Shown here piece by piece: positions 10,561 to 24,700 of a stretch of 64,000 bases of DNA. Made by a program: the position numbers and the translations under genes. A model generated the notes under the pieces. The model was not told the origin of the DNA, did not search any database, and saw only the letters and a list, made by a program, of their open reading frames with translations. Source of the DNA: Melampsora larici-populina 98AG31. Lineage: Eukaryota; Basidiomycota; Pucciniomycetes; Pucciniales; Melampsoraceae. Position 1 is the first letter of the stretch, and each line of letters starts with the position of its first letter. The stretch is from contig NW_006768773.1 in NCBI RefSeq assembly GCF_000204055.1, forward strand, positions 1,271,879 through 1,335,878, in the 5' to 3' direction.

Positions 10561-13500
10561 ATGACTTCACCATCCAATTCGAATTCACAGTCAAGACGTA
10601 ATGGATCTACATCTGCTACCACACCTTTCAATCCAACGGCTTCTCACGGGGCAAGTTCATCCACCGCTTTCTCTCCTCCAGCCAATTCTGGTTATCGTGC
10701 CAGTGGTAGTTCTCAAAGTACTAGAAGCAGCACAAGCGTATGTGATTTTATCTTATCTTGATCGCAAACCAGACAATCAAGTGGATATGTTTGTTTCCTT
10801 GAAACCTTTTCCACAGACTGCTATCAATCCACTCACCTCTTCTCATATGGAATCTACTGTGACTCGATTATTGGTCGCAACTAAGCAGCTACTTGAAAGT
10901 CTCACTGATTGGTCGCATGGTAGGATCGATGAAAGTTGTGTATCTGATATTTACGTAAGATTAGGGAATGAGTTTAATGCTGCAAGTCTAGCATTCTCCA
11001 AAGAAGGTATTGATATGAAGTTGGTCAACATCATCTCCACCTGTCTTCTAAGATCCGATTTACTTCTCTCGGTTATCGATCTGATGATCGTACTATCTCT
11101 TGATTTCTTGTTAGTGATTTAAATTCGGTTCCAGACGATTTACGAAATTGTCTCGAAGCAGCTTTATCTGAAGATGCCTCACCTATGACATTAGAACAGC
11201 ACTTACCTCAAATACGACAGATTGTAGTTCATTTACTTCAAGGGTTGAAAGTCAAACAATCAAAATGGAGGGCAGCTAAACGACAACAAGAAATCGATCA
11301 GGCTCATACCTCCATAGGCTCTCTTCCTAATCGACCTCCCGGTCGTGATAATCTTCCTCCCGATCGTCCAACTGGAGCTTATCCGTCTTCTGTTCGGGCT
11401 ATTCCTGTTAGTCGAACTTTATCTGCGGCCAAAAGTCGAGAAGATCTTCGGAGGAGTGCAGTCAGCTCCTCACCCAATGCTCAGGATTTTCATCGATCAT
11501 CACGACCAGCTAGTCCTGGACTATACTCGGCTTCACGATTACCTACGGTTGACTCCGCTCCATCAAAATCACATGACCCCAGCCGAATCAAAAGTTCTAG
11601 TGAAGCAACTGGTCCTGAATCTTCTACTGGTACCTCTTCAAAGCCGCGAGTTTCACCTGTCAATCGAGCAGTTCGATCAGTGAATGAATTTTCAGAACGA
11701 TTGAGAGGTAACAGAGCCTCTCCTCCACCCCCAGGTCCACCTCTACCGACCAACACGGCTAGTGCTTTTCATAATGCAAGCAATCCAGCTACCTATGCTA
11801 TACCCATACCTCCAGTTCCACCACCACCACGGCCGGATCATCTAGCCCAAGCATCGTCACTTGAAGCGCTACGGAAGACTGACACCTTACAACGAAGGGC
11901 TTCTAAACGGTTTTCTACCTATACATACAACAAGATCGCAGCCACTACTTCACCTCACAAAAGGTCTGGTGAAGGTCAAGCAACCCACGGACTCGGCATC
12001 AATGTTCCCGCACTACCCCGGTCTCCAAGTCAAATCGCACTCTTGGTACCTCGAGATGATGATGATGGAGCTCGAGAAGCGACAGAAGCAGGTAGGGAGC
12101 TGGTACGAAGGGCTAAAGGTCCAACTCGATCAGACCAGGAAGAGACTCCAGATACTAGGACTAGAAGTCCATCACCTGTATCACGTTCTAAGAGTAGCAG
12201 AAAGAGTTAGTGATATACCTCTCGGTAACTGTTCCTACCGATCAAGCTCTGCTCTCTATGCTTGGAAGAGGACTACTGACAAGTTGATGTGGCTTGATCT
12301 GATTATACAAAATTTCAGATACGGATCCCGAAATGCCCAAAGACAGGGCGCCTATCTCGCCCATTCTTGAGGAAACAGACACAAGTATTCATATTCAACT
12401 TTCTACACCATTAGGCTCTCCTACTATGCGAACCACACATCTACCAGTTACGAGTACACCCAATACAAATACTATCCATTCTAGTACAGCTCAAGATTCA
12501 CATACGAGTACTACGCCTACAATCTTTCTTCAGCTAGGTAGAGATGTTAAGAAGGCAAAATTAGAAACATCACCTACGATTGCATCTTTGAGGATACTTT
12601 TCATGGAACGCTTTCAGTATAGTCCTGGACTCGACGATTTTCCAACGATCTACATTAGGGATCCTCAGTGTGGTGTTCAGTATCAATTAGAAGATATGAA
12701 TGAGGTAAAAGATCGGGTAGTTCTTAGCTTGAATATTGATGGTATGTCTTATTCTCTCAAATCTGGTGATATACAGCCTCAATTTACTTTATCGATTTTT
12801 TTTGATTGGCATCAGTCTTGGATCAAGTGAAATCGCACATAGATACAGGTCTGTCAGGATTGGCTAGGGAATTGAAGGATCTTAAATCATCAATCACTAC
12901 CCTTCGACGTCAATCTGTTAGTGCTGCTGCCTCAAATTCGTTTATGATTGATAATCATTCTACTAGCGCTTCACCTGCATTACGACCTACGGATTCTCAA
13001 TTCAAGAATGTGGCACGACATATGCTACAACGTGTGAATACTGGTCAAAGTACCTCCACTGAAGTTGCTTCTATTGCACCTCGAACTATAACCGAAATTC
13101 CTATGGCTACAGTCACTTCACCTGTTGGATCACCTGCTCAACCTAACTCGGCTGTTAGTTTCTCAGAACTTAGGTTACAACAAATCTCAAGTACATTTAA
13201 GAATCAGTTTACAGAAGTACAAGATTTAAGACGAGAGCTTGGAGTGTTAAGACAGATGTATAGTACATTTAGTGGAGAGACTAAAGATATGATTGGTACA
13301 CTTCGATCACAAGCAGAACAAGTGAAACAAGTAGCATCTACTAAGATTGCAGCACCGCGGACTTCAATTAATGTAGGAAAAGTTAAACTTGAGACTCGTA
13401 GTCAAGATTTAGTGACGAAGATTGAATCCTTACAAGATACAGTAGAAGATTTAAAACAAGATGTTACTAATCGAAAGATCAGACCTAGACCTGCCACGAT

Positions 13501-14392
13501 GAAATCAGTAGCTGAATCGATCAATGCGGTGAATTTAGATTTAGAAGAACTTACATCCCAAATCACTCAATTGAAACCATCATGGAAGAAATCATGGGAA
13601 GAAGAATTACAAAACATAGTAGATGAACAACAATTATTGAATTATCAAGAAGATTTAGTGAAAGATTTGAAAGAAGATTTAACGGCCGTTTCAGGATTGT
13701 TTGGACATGTTAAAGATTATTTAGACGTAAGAAAAGTCAGTAAGTTCAAACCTAGAGAGTTTATTCCGATTGGTAATAACAGTTTTGGAGGAGGAGGAGG
13801 ATTGAATTCGATTGGAGGTAATCCTAGGGATGGATTAGATACAGTTTTAATGCAAGTCAAAGCCTTAGAACCTAAATCAGAACCTAGATTGAAAGCCATT
13901 GAAGCAGCGGAAAGGATGAGAGAAAAGAATTTAAAGGAATCAGGGAAAGATGATGAGTTTGCGATCGAATTAGCCGGATTTGTGGGAGGCAAAAAGTTAA
14001 AGATGACAGGTGGTACAGAAGAAACTGAAAGGATGAGAAAGATTAAGTCTGAACAAACTTTAAAGGCTATGATCTTAGGAACTGGGATGAATGAAGTCGT
14101 TGGAACTGGATTAGGATCGGTTCCTTTACCTAATAGTTATCATGGACCTATAGAACTTGGAGCACCGGCAACAGCAACAGTAACAGGAGCTGTTATAGGA
14201 GTTGAAGAAGTTGAAGGATTGAAGGAGGCTATTGTTTTGGAAGAAGAAGGAACAAAGGAAGAGAAAGTTGAAGTCGAAGGAGACGGTGAAGTAAAAGAAG
14301 AGAAAATCGAAACACCAACAGAAGTAGAAGTAGAAGCAGAAGTAGAAGGAAAAGGAGAAGAGAAAGGAGAAGTAGAAGAAGAGAAAACTTAA
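10561..14392 (+). CDS. BUD6: Bud6/Aip3-like actin-interacting polarity protein (1156 aa)
   Basis: Five exons: 10561-10737, 10817-11019, 11115-12205, 12319-12741, 12816-14392; all phases close and give 1156 residues. The N-terminal helical module (about residues 60-170) contains the typical VTRLLVATKQLLESLTDW, VSDIYVRLGNEFNAA and LEQHLPQIRQIVVHLLQGLK blocks. A Ser/Pro-rich linker with PPPPGPPLP-type tracts follows. The conserved C-terminal AIP3 module starts near residue 558 (TIFLQLGRDVKKAKLE) and continues as coiled coil (LDQVKSHIDTGLSGLARELK) to about residue 900. In yeast this family works in the polarisome with formins, nucleating actin cables at growth sites. A Glu-rich tail of about 50 residues ends the protein. 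It is longer than yeast Bud6 (788 aa), mainly through the linker and tail. Confidence 0.92.
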
Positions 14393-17300
14393 AAGAGAGA
14401 AGAAATGAAAGATAAAAATGAAAACCAAACATGTGTAAATGAAATATATATCCGAATTTAAAGTTTTGATGAAAGAAAATAAAGTTTTAGATGTTTGAAT
14501 TTTGGTTTTGTTTTTTGATACTGTTTATCTTTTATTTTCTTTTAAAAATCTTATATGTTCTTCTTATCAAGTTTTTTTTTCCATTTGCTTGTTAATATCT
14601 TATATATTTCTTTTTTGTGTACTCTATTTGAGGTTTTTGAGGGTTTGATTACCTTCTCTCTATATATATATATTTGAGAGTCAAAATGGATAAAGAAAGG
14701 TAAAGGGAGTTGGGTATGAAGAATATTATTTGCTCTAGATATATATACAATGTAGATGATGAAATTATTTGAAAGCAAGTTAAAGATTTTGAAAGTTGAA
14801 GTATAGTTTAATATTGGATTTGATAGAATTGTTTAGAAACAAGGATTGGTTTGGTTTGGTTTTGGATAAAGACTTCTTTGTATTTGTAACAGTTTCATCA
14901 ACAGATTGTTCATTCAAGAAAAGTTTGAACTCATCAATTCAAGAGGTATACATCATCAAGATTTTGTTTAGGGAGAATGGATGTTGGACTTACTTATGGT
15001 TTTGGTTTGCTGGTTGATGAACTGGTGTATATTTCAAGCATGGTCTTCATAGGTTTCTCAATGTGGAAGTTAACTTCTGGACGCATAGTTGACCCAGAGA
15101 CAGTTGAAAAATTGGTTGTCTAGCTAAAATAAGTTGTTCTTATGTTGACAGAAAATGAAAAATGAATGTTCATAAGATTGTACCACCTAACTTGTGAGGA
15201 ATATTGCAGTTTTGGTTTGTTCCATTGCAAAACAGTTACTGAGAAAATATATTGATACATACAAGATTTCAGATCTCATTATCTTCTAAATGAAATCATG
15301 TAATTACGTCCTACATAACCCAGATCATTCTCATTTTGAAGTTTTTGGATGATCCTTTTTGAAATGCTTGAGGGGATGCACGCAGCAAGTGAACTTTATA
15401 CCATAGAACTTGCGCTTCTTGCTCAACACACTATTTTTGGCACCAGTTGTAAACATCGAATTTCTTAATTACAATAAGCTACTCACCTCTTGTGCTCAAA
15501 GAATATGTCATTGAATTGAAATTAGGAAAGCTCCTTAGTAAATACTGTCAAGTTTGGCATATAAATTCAGATTTACAACTACATAATGGTTTATCTAAAC
15601 AAGTGTTGCCCAAACAATGTTGAGCACATACTACTTGTGTAAGGTTTGATGATATGTAAGGCTTATCACTGAAATGTGTTAACCATCTGAACAAGGCTTA
15701 GAAAACTTTTGCATCTCACCTGCACCTCAGTAAAGAAGGAAAGCAGTTTCAAAAAGTTGTTTTCCTCCATCCCCTTCAATATCAAGTGCTTCACGGATTT
15801 GGTAAAGTAAAGTCCATGTAAGGGCAAATCTATGAGGCCCACCAAGTAATATAAGCCATGAGTTACTGATAAGCTACCCAAATAAAAATGTTTAGTTTTG
15901 TGATGTGGAAAAATTCAAATCATGAATAAAGATGGTGAGTTGAGATTATAGACTTTTCACTCAGCATTGCATGTCAAATACAAACTGTTTGAAGGAAAGA
16001 TGAATGATCAAAGATAATCTGAGGACAAGCCATGAATATATTTAATTTCAGAAACTCTAATGGGCAACAATTGAAAAATATGATTGTGAGTGGTATCTTC
16101 ACACAAAAAAGATCCCCTTTATATACCAGACAAATACATACCAAGATCAGGCAAAATCTGTTTGAAATGCACCTTGTATGGGAAAATCACTAAAATTTAA
16201 AAGCATCAAGGGATTATTGTGTTGACCAATGAATATCAGTATCATTAAGCATGCGCAACAGCACCAAAAAAAACTCAAAAACCAATGCTTGTATGGACCA
16301 CAATGCAACAAGTCCTGTTGCGGTCAGAAAAAATCCCCAATTCCAAGCACCTTGTTGCACGTTGGGGTGGCCTGCAACCTTTACGTAGAATTTGTGTGAC
16401 AGTGCGGCACGTAAATTCTGCAACATACCAGCAGCACAGCACACAACAGCTGTGTTGCTGGCCCAGGGTTGATCAGTGGTAGCTCACAAAGATCAAGCCT
16501 CAAGGCACATCAAGATGGTCAACAGCAAGCAGGTAAGTCAAGAGCTGGTTGTCCTTGCTGCCAGCCAGCCATTCTGGTAGGAGCCAAGAGACCTCTGACC
16601 AACTACAAACTATGTGCCAAATGTCTCAGGCAATATCATCTGCCATCTCTCGTGTCCTTTATCAACTCACTGCCCCTGTCTTTGAACAAGACCCTCAATC
16701 AGGTACTTGCTGTGTGGCAAGTAGCACACACTTTTCCCTTCATATGAATCAAAGATCCCTCCTCAACTTCACAATCTACTGGCTTTGCCCAGATGCAAAT
16801 GTTTTTGGTTGTGAATGGTCAGCTGATGAGGCCAAACATTCTTTGTTATACTCCATGTGATCTGGTCATTGAAAAAGCGCTCAAGTTATTAAATGTCTTC
16901 ACTCTTTACATTTTCATGGCTCTCTCTTTTTGACTGATACTTTGTTCTTCAGCTTGATGTTTCATAGGAATTAGATAGCACAATCTATTTGATCCAAGTC
17001 ATTTTGACTGTTAAGGGTAATTAGAAGGCTTCTATCAGAGCATGAGTCTCCTACATCAAGAAAGCCTGGTCCTACATTGTTTGGCATCTAGGGTTAAAGG
17101 TTGTGGCATGCCATCACCAGGGACACTTACTTGTTGAGCCAATGGTGGCCATGTTGAAAAAGAACAATCTCTATCAAAAGTTGAGTTCTTTTGTGATTTG
17201 ATTATTTTACTATTTCCTTTCCCTTTCTTTATTTCCTTTCGGAACTCCATGGGTGCCGTCATACCTCTTGCAATCCGTAGTGATGCGTTGTGGTGCGATG

Positions 17301-17828
17301 TTGAAAATCCGGAGTTGGTGATCGAAAAGAATCAAATTTTGAAAATTTGAAATCCAGAATCCGAAATTTGAATCCGTATGATGTGCTACCGGAGATACTG
17401 CTCTGGCTTGAGCGTGGGTTAGACGACTTACGTTGAGCTCACCGACTGCGATCTACTTGCCCTGGTCTGCGGGATCTGCGAACGCAACTGATTTGCTCAT
17501 GACCGCCCTTGACCTCAGTCCTGTGTGTGTCTCAGCATGATTCGTTAAGATCCCAACTGACACAGCCATTCAAGCCCATTATTATTTCCTTTGAGCAAGA
17601 GATATATATATTCTGATATATCATTTTTCACTACAAATAGTCTGACTTCAATCCCTGAAGACTCATCTTTCAGCATTCTCGCCCCTTGCGCTAAACTTCA
17701 CACCCCCTTCTTGATACAATTCATTCTTTCCAACCATCATCTTGATATTGATCCGCACTAAACCTTATAATCACTTCGACTCATCATTAATCCTATCCTG
17801 TTATCCCTACACGCTCAAATTTGAAATC
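14393..17828. other. Intergenic region, 3.4 kb, no convincing gene
   Basis: AT-rich 3' flank of BUD6 with a short TA repeat at 14661-14673. The stretch 16214-16860 is richer in G+C, has many TTGC/GCAA words and partly open frames on both strands (one with CPCC and CAKC words near 16550-16640). It may be an old transposon remnant, but I found no clean ends. No tRNA or intact gene is seen. Confidence 0.4.
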
Positions 17829-18662
17829 ATGGTCTGGCATTGCTTTTTCCCAAAATCGTCAAAGTATGATACTGGTAGTAACCTCAAGTGGCCAAAGAAG
17901 AAACTGACTGGATCAAAATCAGCCATGAAGAAGTTTGAAAACCTCAAGAGTTTGATTGGAAGTCCAAAAGATTTCATGCACTATCGATCTAAGGGTCCAG
18001 AGCAACCCGGTATGCAGGTGAGACCTTTTCCACCTTATCTTGATTCTCAGATGGCACCTTTCCTGTGCATCTCATTCTTGAATTGCGTTTAACTGATACC
18101 TGCGACTGGATTTGATGATGCAGCCTTACACTAATTCCGGCTCTCCGAGGTTCTCGTGTATAGTTGTTAACACTTCGAGGCCGCAGACTCCAAGTCGGGA
18201 GTCTGCGAGGTACACTGAATCACCCATTTCTTTCTCCGGAAGCGACCGACCGCAACCTTCTCCTGACAAGCTGGCCAGCAGTCAAACAGTCATCAAAATA
18301 AAGCGAAAATCAGTCCCTGTATACAGCCAACTCGAAATTGAACAACTCGAGACTAAAAAAGCGGAGGCAACTAGAACCACTTTGGCTGAGGTCGCGGAGG
18401 TCGCAGAGGTCGCGGAGACGAACGAGAAATCCGAGGTCCCCTTGGATGCGAGGGGTAGACCTTTACATTGTCTTGGAGGGGTTTGTGGTTTTTTCATTCT
18501 TCTTACCATATCCCTCTGCAGCAAGTTGAGATTTCCTTGAAACCCTTTCATTAGGAATACATGACTCAGACAGCAAAACTCAATTGGGATGAGCAGATGG
18601 CAGCAATTGCGAATGCACTCAAAGAAGGATCCGACGAACCTGATTTTCTCAAGAACCTTTGA
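17829..18662 (+). CDS. Small polar protein (217 aa), unknown function
   Basis: Three exons: 17829-18017, 18124-18480 and 18555-18662; both introns are phase 0 and the sum is 218 codons including the stop. The N-terminus is short, aromatic and basic (MVWHCFFPKSSKYD). The middle is Ser/Pro-rich (SRPQTPSRESARYTESPISF), followed by a basic patch (IKIKRKSVP) and a coiled-coil-like stretch with three EVA repeats encoded by a 9-bp tandem repeat. The C-terminus is LNWDEQMAAIANALKEGSDE followed by FLKNL. I recognise no family; it has no signal peptide or membrane span. The start is chosen because the ATG has an A at -3 and the frame is closed upstream. Confidence 0.6.
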
Positions 18663-19589
18663 CAAAAGTTCAATATAGGAACGGTTTTACTATCTCCCTC
18701 AAATTCTTTCTCGGCTATCCTCAGCAGTGTTCGAGAAGGTCATTTCCACGACTCTTCTCTCCCATAATGTTATCACTAAATAAATCTTCTTCTTGTATAA
18801 CGCTTTATTTTTGACCACTGCGCTCGTTTACTTAATCACACATCTTTACCACAACATTGTTATTGCATTTGAAAATCAAGCATCTGACTGTGTGTAGCCA
18901 GTTGTTATCTTGTAAGAATGATGTTCACGACTCTAAACGAGAGCATATGTATCAATTTCGAGGAAACTCATCATTAGAAAAGTTTCTTGACCATCCAATC
19001 ATCTACTTTCTGAGCTCTGTAAAAGTATTCTTGTCCACAAGAGCTGGGGCCAGAAGGACCTACATGCTAGCTTGGTTCTCACCTAAATGATCATGCAAAA
19101 TAAACTGTCTATCAGCTTATCTTCTCTTTGATGACAGAGTAGCCGTATCACTCAAGCTTCGAAGACCATTTGACATACCCTGAGGCGGTGATATTCTTCT
19201 TCAGCTTTGTTGAAGAAGCATTTGATTTCTTGACAGAACACATTTCATCCAACAAAGTGTAGACATGACGTCACTTATCAAGTCTCAAAAATCTCAATGT
19301 TTTGTTACATACATCTCGCTACCATTTTTCTTTGTTGAGATCAGGAACATGTATCTATCTCCAGATTTTTTTGATAATGAGTCTGGTTATCCCAGACGGC
19401 TCCACACGGTTCGCCAAGCGTCTTTAGACTTTAGTCTGGTGGGCAAAATTGGGCAAACATTTTCCTGCATGCAGAGTTATACATGTCCCATCACACAACG
19501 CTTATTATATACAAGTATCTCGAAATGCGTATGTACAAATGCAAAATTGTACAGAATAATGTACTGAGGAAACGAAAGATGTGGTTGGT
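18663..19589. other. Convergent intergenic region
   Basis: 3' flanks of the small polar protein gene (+) and the 11-exon gene (minus). Nothing coding or repetitive could be supported. Confidence 0.5.
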
Positions 19590-21730
19590 TCAGATAGGAA
19601 GCTTGGCGACTTTCCGGCACACTTGTACTGTGTTCATATCGTGGTCATCCGATCTATACTCTGCAGCAGTTGAAGATGTAACGATCAGAAGTCTTTTTTC
19701 ACAGATGATCATCAAAGCACAGATATGATAACTCACTCGTTAGATCACATACGGGTAGATTAAACAGGCAGGAGGAGTCCGTGTCGTATGGATGTGTTCT
19801 GTTTCAATCATGGTTTAATGGTCTGATCAGAAAACCCGAGTGACAGATCTAGGTCGTTTGAAATCGAGCGTTTTTTCATTCACTTGTGAAAACTCACGTA
19901 TCCACAACTGTCTTATGTTCATACTCTCCATATTTTTCTTGACATTTCCAAGCGATAGTAGTCAAGAGTTCGGTACTGATTCCATATTTTTCAAAGATGA
20001 GCGAAGCGTGATAAAGCGGCTTTTCTTGATCCTTATCCGCAATCACAATGTTCATCATGCTAAAAAAATCGGAGTGGCACATATACGGAATGATGTGAGC
20101 CAAGATGCGGGTTGCTGGATAAGAGTGGTTTAGGGATCAACATACATTCCTGAACTATCACAATATGAAAGTTGGTCGTTGCCAGCTCGTGAACCACCTG
20201 GACCATCACCATTACACGGTTCCTGTGATGAACGTAAGTCAGAGGTCAGTTTGAAGGTAGAGTGTAGTTCGGAACATATGGCTTAAAGGCTTACGCTTCC
20301 TCGAGTGATAAAGGCGTTCTGTGAATTCAAAGACAGAATGTTAGATTCAAGATCACACTAGTTTATTAGGCTATTACGATGAAGACACTGACTTGTATCC
20401 TCAAGATATGTTTAAGAGCTTTGAGTTTCAATGTAGTTTCCAATCGCGTCTGAATTTCGTTCTCGGATTGATTCGCAATCTCTTCAAACATGGTTCCATT
20501 CTTCGAGATGCCATACAATCCTTTTTCAGAGCTGATCGGAGAATCGATTATAGCTTGAGTATAATTGGTGAGTGCGGCCTGCAAGTGACTCTGAAAATCT
20601 TGCAACTTATATATCGATTCTGACCACTGCGAAAGTACATCGATACCCACAACATGGTCAGAACCTTTGGCGTCTGCTTTAGAAACAAGTGGTACAAAAA
20701 CATACCCGGGTGAACTTTTGTGGATCGGGGACTTCGAGATTAGCCATGATCCATGTGACGGCCGGACCGACATACATTCCACCAATCAACATCATCCAGA
20801 GTATCTTCCCAGCGCCTACTCCAAAGACAGCTGCCGGTGTTCCGGTGATTGCTGCAGCTAAAACACCGGAGTAAACTGCCGCACAAGTCCAAAAGTTCGA
20901 GGGGTCTGGAATCAAATCGTCAATCTGCGTTCAAATATTCACAGAGTGTCAAGTCAGAAAATCAACGTAAGATTGATGCCTTCTTAGTTTTCCAGGCTTA
21001 CCATAGTGGGTGTTATGTCTGAGGAGATGAATGAAATTTTTCAGAATCAGCATCAGTTTAGCTGAAAAAGAAAAATCGATCAATGAAAGGATCAGATTGG
21101 AGAATCACCTGAAACAATACCAATTGCATAAGCCGTCGCTTCGTAGATTTGGTTGTTAAACGTATTCCAACGATGAGCCGAAGCTAAAGCATACCAGTCT
21201 CTACCATCTGAGCCCGCGCAAATCTGATGTTCAATGAGTCAGAATCAAAGTCCAAGCTGAATTCTTATTAGTGTGGATGTGTAAGAATAGCTAACCTGAG
21301 AAGGACTACACTGAGTTCCAATCCCGCACTGGAAATTCGTCACGCCTACTTGATCTGCATAACCCTAAAAGCGATAACATGATTATAAGTCTTTGGGATG
21401 AAAGCTTCCGGAAGCTTGAGAGGTGTGAGACGAAAACTGAACTGGCAAAGTGAGGTTATTACCACCAGGGTAAGACCTCAAATAATCATCCATCTTCATC
21501 TCATTCCAAAGCCTCGGAGTCAAGGGTTTCTTCAAGCAATGGCCTAAATCGTCTTGCTGGGACAGATGTAAGGTAGGCCGAGGCGTAGATGCGGTGTTAT
21601 CCACATGTATGATCTCATAGTCATAATTACGTCGGGTTAGATGTGTAGCGGGGCTTGGAAGAGACCTTGTTGAGGGAAGTGATGTGGTGATAGTGATTGA
21701 AAGGATCAAAATTGTCTGAATGAAATACAT
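19590..21730 (-). CDS. Secreted/membrane Cys-containing fungal protein, DUF7872-like family (445 aa)
   Basis: Eleven exons, 5' to 3': 21443-21730, 21296-21364, 21109-21223, 21002-21018, 20706-20924, 20393-20626, 20295-20318, 20146-20222, 19898-20059, 19737-19798, 19590-19660. All phases close to 446 codons. The protein opens with a signal-peptide-like segment (MYFIQTILILSITITTSLP). It then shows landmarks I remember from a large fungal family often labelled DUF7872: DDYLRSYPGGNNLTLP, NFQCGIGTQC, GRDWYALASAHRWNTF, a hydrophobic span of about 40 residues, ITRGSEPCNGDGPGG, YHASLIFEKYGISTELL, FNLPVCD, and a terminal KVAKLPI. Function is unknown. Exon 4 is only 17 nt and exon 7 only 24 nt. The family name is from memory and should be checked; membership in the described family is well supported by the motif order. 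Confidence 0.8.
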
Positions 21731-24700
21731 GATACTGACGACAACAACAAAGGAGATAAAAATAAATAATGAATATGATTATGCTTCAAGAACCAAGAAA
21801 GATGATAAGATGATGATTTAGAAAATCTTGACTGGGTAGGTAGTGAGAAAGATGCTTTGACTTTATGCGCATCTTCATTCTCGAACTTAGCTTACATGGT
21901 CATCTCTCGACACTCCATGCTCTAATCTGTCTCATTTCGAATTTCATTGGTTATCGAAGTTCATGGTCCTAAAGAAGTGATGCTGATAAGGAATCAAATT
22001 CTGAGACCGAGTTTCGGTGAGCGATAACTTATACTTTGCCTTACTTCTCATCCCGGAATTTTAGTGATGTAAGCTGAAACATACCACTTTCTAGTCTAGG
22101 CGCACACCAACACCATCACATCCTTATCGGTGAGGTCGACCAAAATTTCTGACCATAAGAATACTCGCGATGTCTCCTTCTAAAGTCTGTTATGATAACT
22201 GATAAGGAAGGTCTGTTCAATCAACAAGGGGTAGATAACATTAGTTACCTAAAATCTTTGGTCAGTCACGTCTCATCCATCTCACATCTTCATCCTGAAG
22301 CCAGTAAATATCTCAAAGTCTGCCAATTAAAAGACAAACGGAAGAGGAATTACTTTATCTTGTTTGATAGCGCTGGACACTAAACCCCCTCCTGTTTTGC
22401 CCGTTCAGCATATCGATGTCAACTTTCTGTTGGCAACGCGTAGTATCATCACCCTATGGGCGCTAGTCATTCATCCTGTCCCGTCCTTCAGCCCCAGGTT
22501 TCTAAACAATTTTGAACTGTAAATATCGGAACAGGTGATTGGTTTTGTGATCTGGTTGGTCAGCAGCATCAATTTGTGGTTGGTAACTTGGAGAGCACCA
22601 GAGGATTGCCGGAGATTGGGAATGGGATGGGAATGGGAATGGGAGCTGTATGAATGAATGGGCATACAGGAGTTGGTCAACACCCAATTGGTCTGCACTT
22701 TTCTTTTGAAACATCCAACAAAGCGCCACACCGTTGGCTTCGTGTATATGTATGTACACAAAGTTACGTTCTTTCCAATGATCACCGAGCGTTGAAAGGA
22801 TTTGCAGTTCCAGAGCAGGAGCATCATCAACTCATACCCGCTTCAAAGCAACATATCGATCGAAATCGATGAGGCAAACAAGCAAAGCTCTCGGATGTAT
22901 TAGTTTGAAAAACGATGTTTTTTTGACTAAACACTAATGGCTCAATCGAATATTATAAGCTGAGATAATCAAAAATGACTCAAGATCGTAAGGAAGAAAC
23001 CAGTTAAGAGCGTACGCTAGACCAAACAGCACCACCAGCTTGTCAAACCAAGGATTGGCCTGTCTGAATTTCAGAGCACTTCAAGTGAGAGAAACACGAT
23101 AAAGAAAGTAGAACAAGTCATTTGATCGACTCTCTTCCGATCAAATTCAGGTTAGTCTTGTCCTCAGAACGTTCTGATCAATGGCGCTTGATCGATGCTG
23201 ATTAAAAAGTGACAGCTATCGAGGGTTTTTCATCCGGCTCTCCAGTAGGTCCTTTCATTTGCAACCCTTTACAACCCCTATAACTCAACTTAAGTCAGAG
23301 AAATCATCTGAAGAACTTGGAAGACTCTGATTTTGATGTTATGATGGGTCTGGTCAAGATTATCGAAATGTAATGTAGTCTTATGTCGCACGCTCCATTG
23401 TTGTACTCAAAATGCATTAAAAACATATGCAAGGTATGGTTTCTATGCCGGCCAATGGGACGAATGTTTACAAAGAAGGATGTGTATGTGCTGCTCAGCC
23501 TAAACCTCTGGACTGAAACATGGCGGTGAGTACAGGCTCATACAGCCCATTCCCATTCCCGCGATTCCCAACCTCCGGCAGTCCTCCAATTCTCTGGAGA
23601 CTTGTTATTAACTTTTGGGAACGGGATAATTCGGACTTCTACATATGTAATCGGGACTGACATTTTCGGGTACCTTTCAGCTTTTCTTGGCTTCACGGAG
23701 ATCATGACAGTGCTGTTGACCACCATCCAAATCTATCCCCGTTGTGTTCACTTTTGTCGACAAATGTTTCTTTTTCCTATTCATCTTCCATTACATGTTG
23801 CGTCCCACCCTCCTCTGATCCCTATTTATTATTCTTTTCAGTTTATTATTCTATGCTATTCTAAGATATTATGTTATTGATGTGCTTATTTTTTCAACTT
23901 TTTTCAGTACAGCTGTTCATTATTGTAAAAGAAGGATGGAGCACTATTTTCAGATTATTGTTTACTTTCTTTCAAATCCTATTACTGCTTATTATTATCT
24001 TGACTATTTGTAACGTAGTAGTTTCATTTGCCTTATAATTTTTTCTTACATTTATCTTTTTCTCTACAGTGCTCATTCTTGTTAGGTGTTTTTCAATCTT
24101 ATGTCCGCTCGCGCCCCACAGGGTGTTGTTATCATTATTAAGAAAAATTGGTCTCACATTTCTTTTTTAAGTGCTTTTGGCTCAATTGCACACTACACTA
24201 ACAAAACAAATACAACTGAAAAGGACTGATACACCTGAGAAGAATGGCCATCTAGTCAAGAACTAGGATTTCATTGAATTTTGGATAGGTGGGATGGAGG
24301 TAGTAAAAGTCTGATTTCCAAGACAAGAGTCCTGTTCCATTCTTTTAAGGCATACCCTCCATGTTGGAAGCAGGTAGTGTTGTGAAAAAACAGTCATGAG
24401 CATACCCTTGATCAGTAGGGCTGTAAGTCAGACCTGAGCCTGACTGGCCAACTCTGCCCATTGATATTTTCAACACTCACAGTCCGCACTGAGCCTAGTC
24501 ACAAACTCCCTATGGTTATGCCAGCGGCCCTGCCTTCCCAGTGCTCATTGTTTTCTGTACACTGCCAGTGTTAAAAAGGTTCCTGGATGAGAATTTGGGT
24601 CCTAGGTATTTCATTCCCCTTCTGTTACTGTTAAACAGCTTCATGAATATTTCCCAAGTACCAATTCTGATATATGCAGTCAAGTTCAACAACACTTGTC

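Noticed and set aside
14126..14432. Antisense Phe/Leu-rich frames opposite the BUD6 C-terminus
   Set aside because: They are the mirror of the Glu/Lys-rich tail and polypurine coding strand, not genes.
16214..16860. Possible gene or MITE with many GCAAC/GTTGC words
   Set aside because: No consistent frame and no clean inverted ends or target duplication could be defined.
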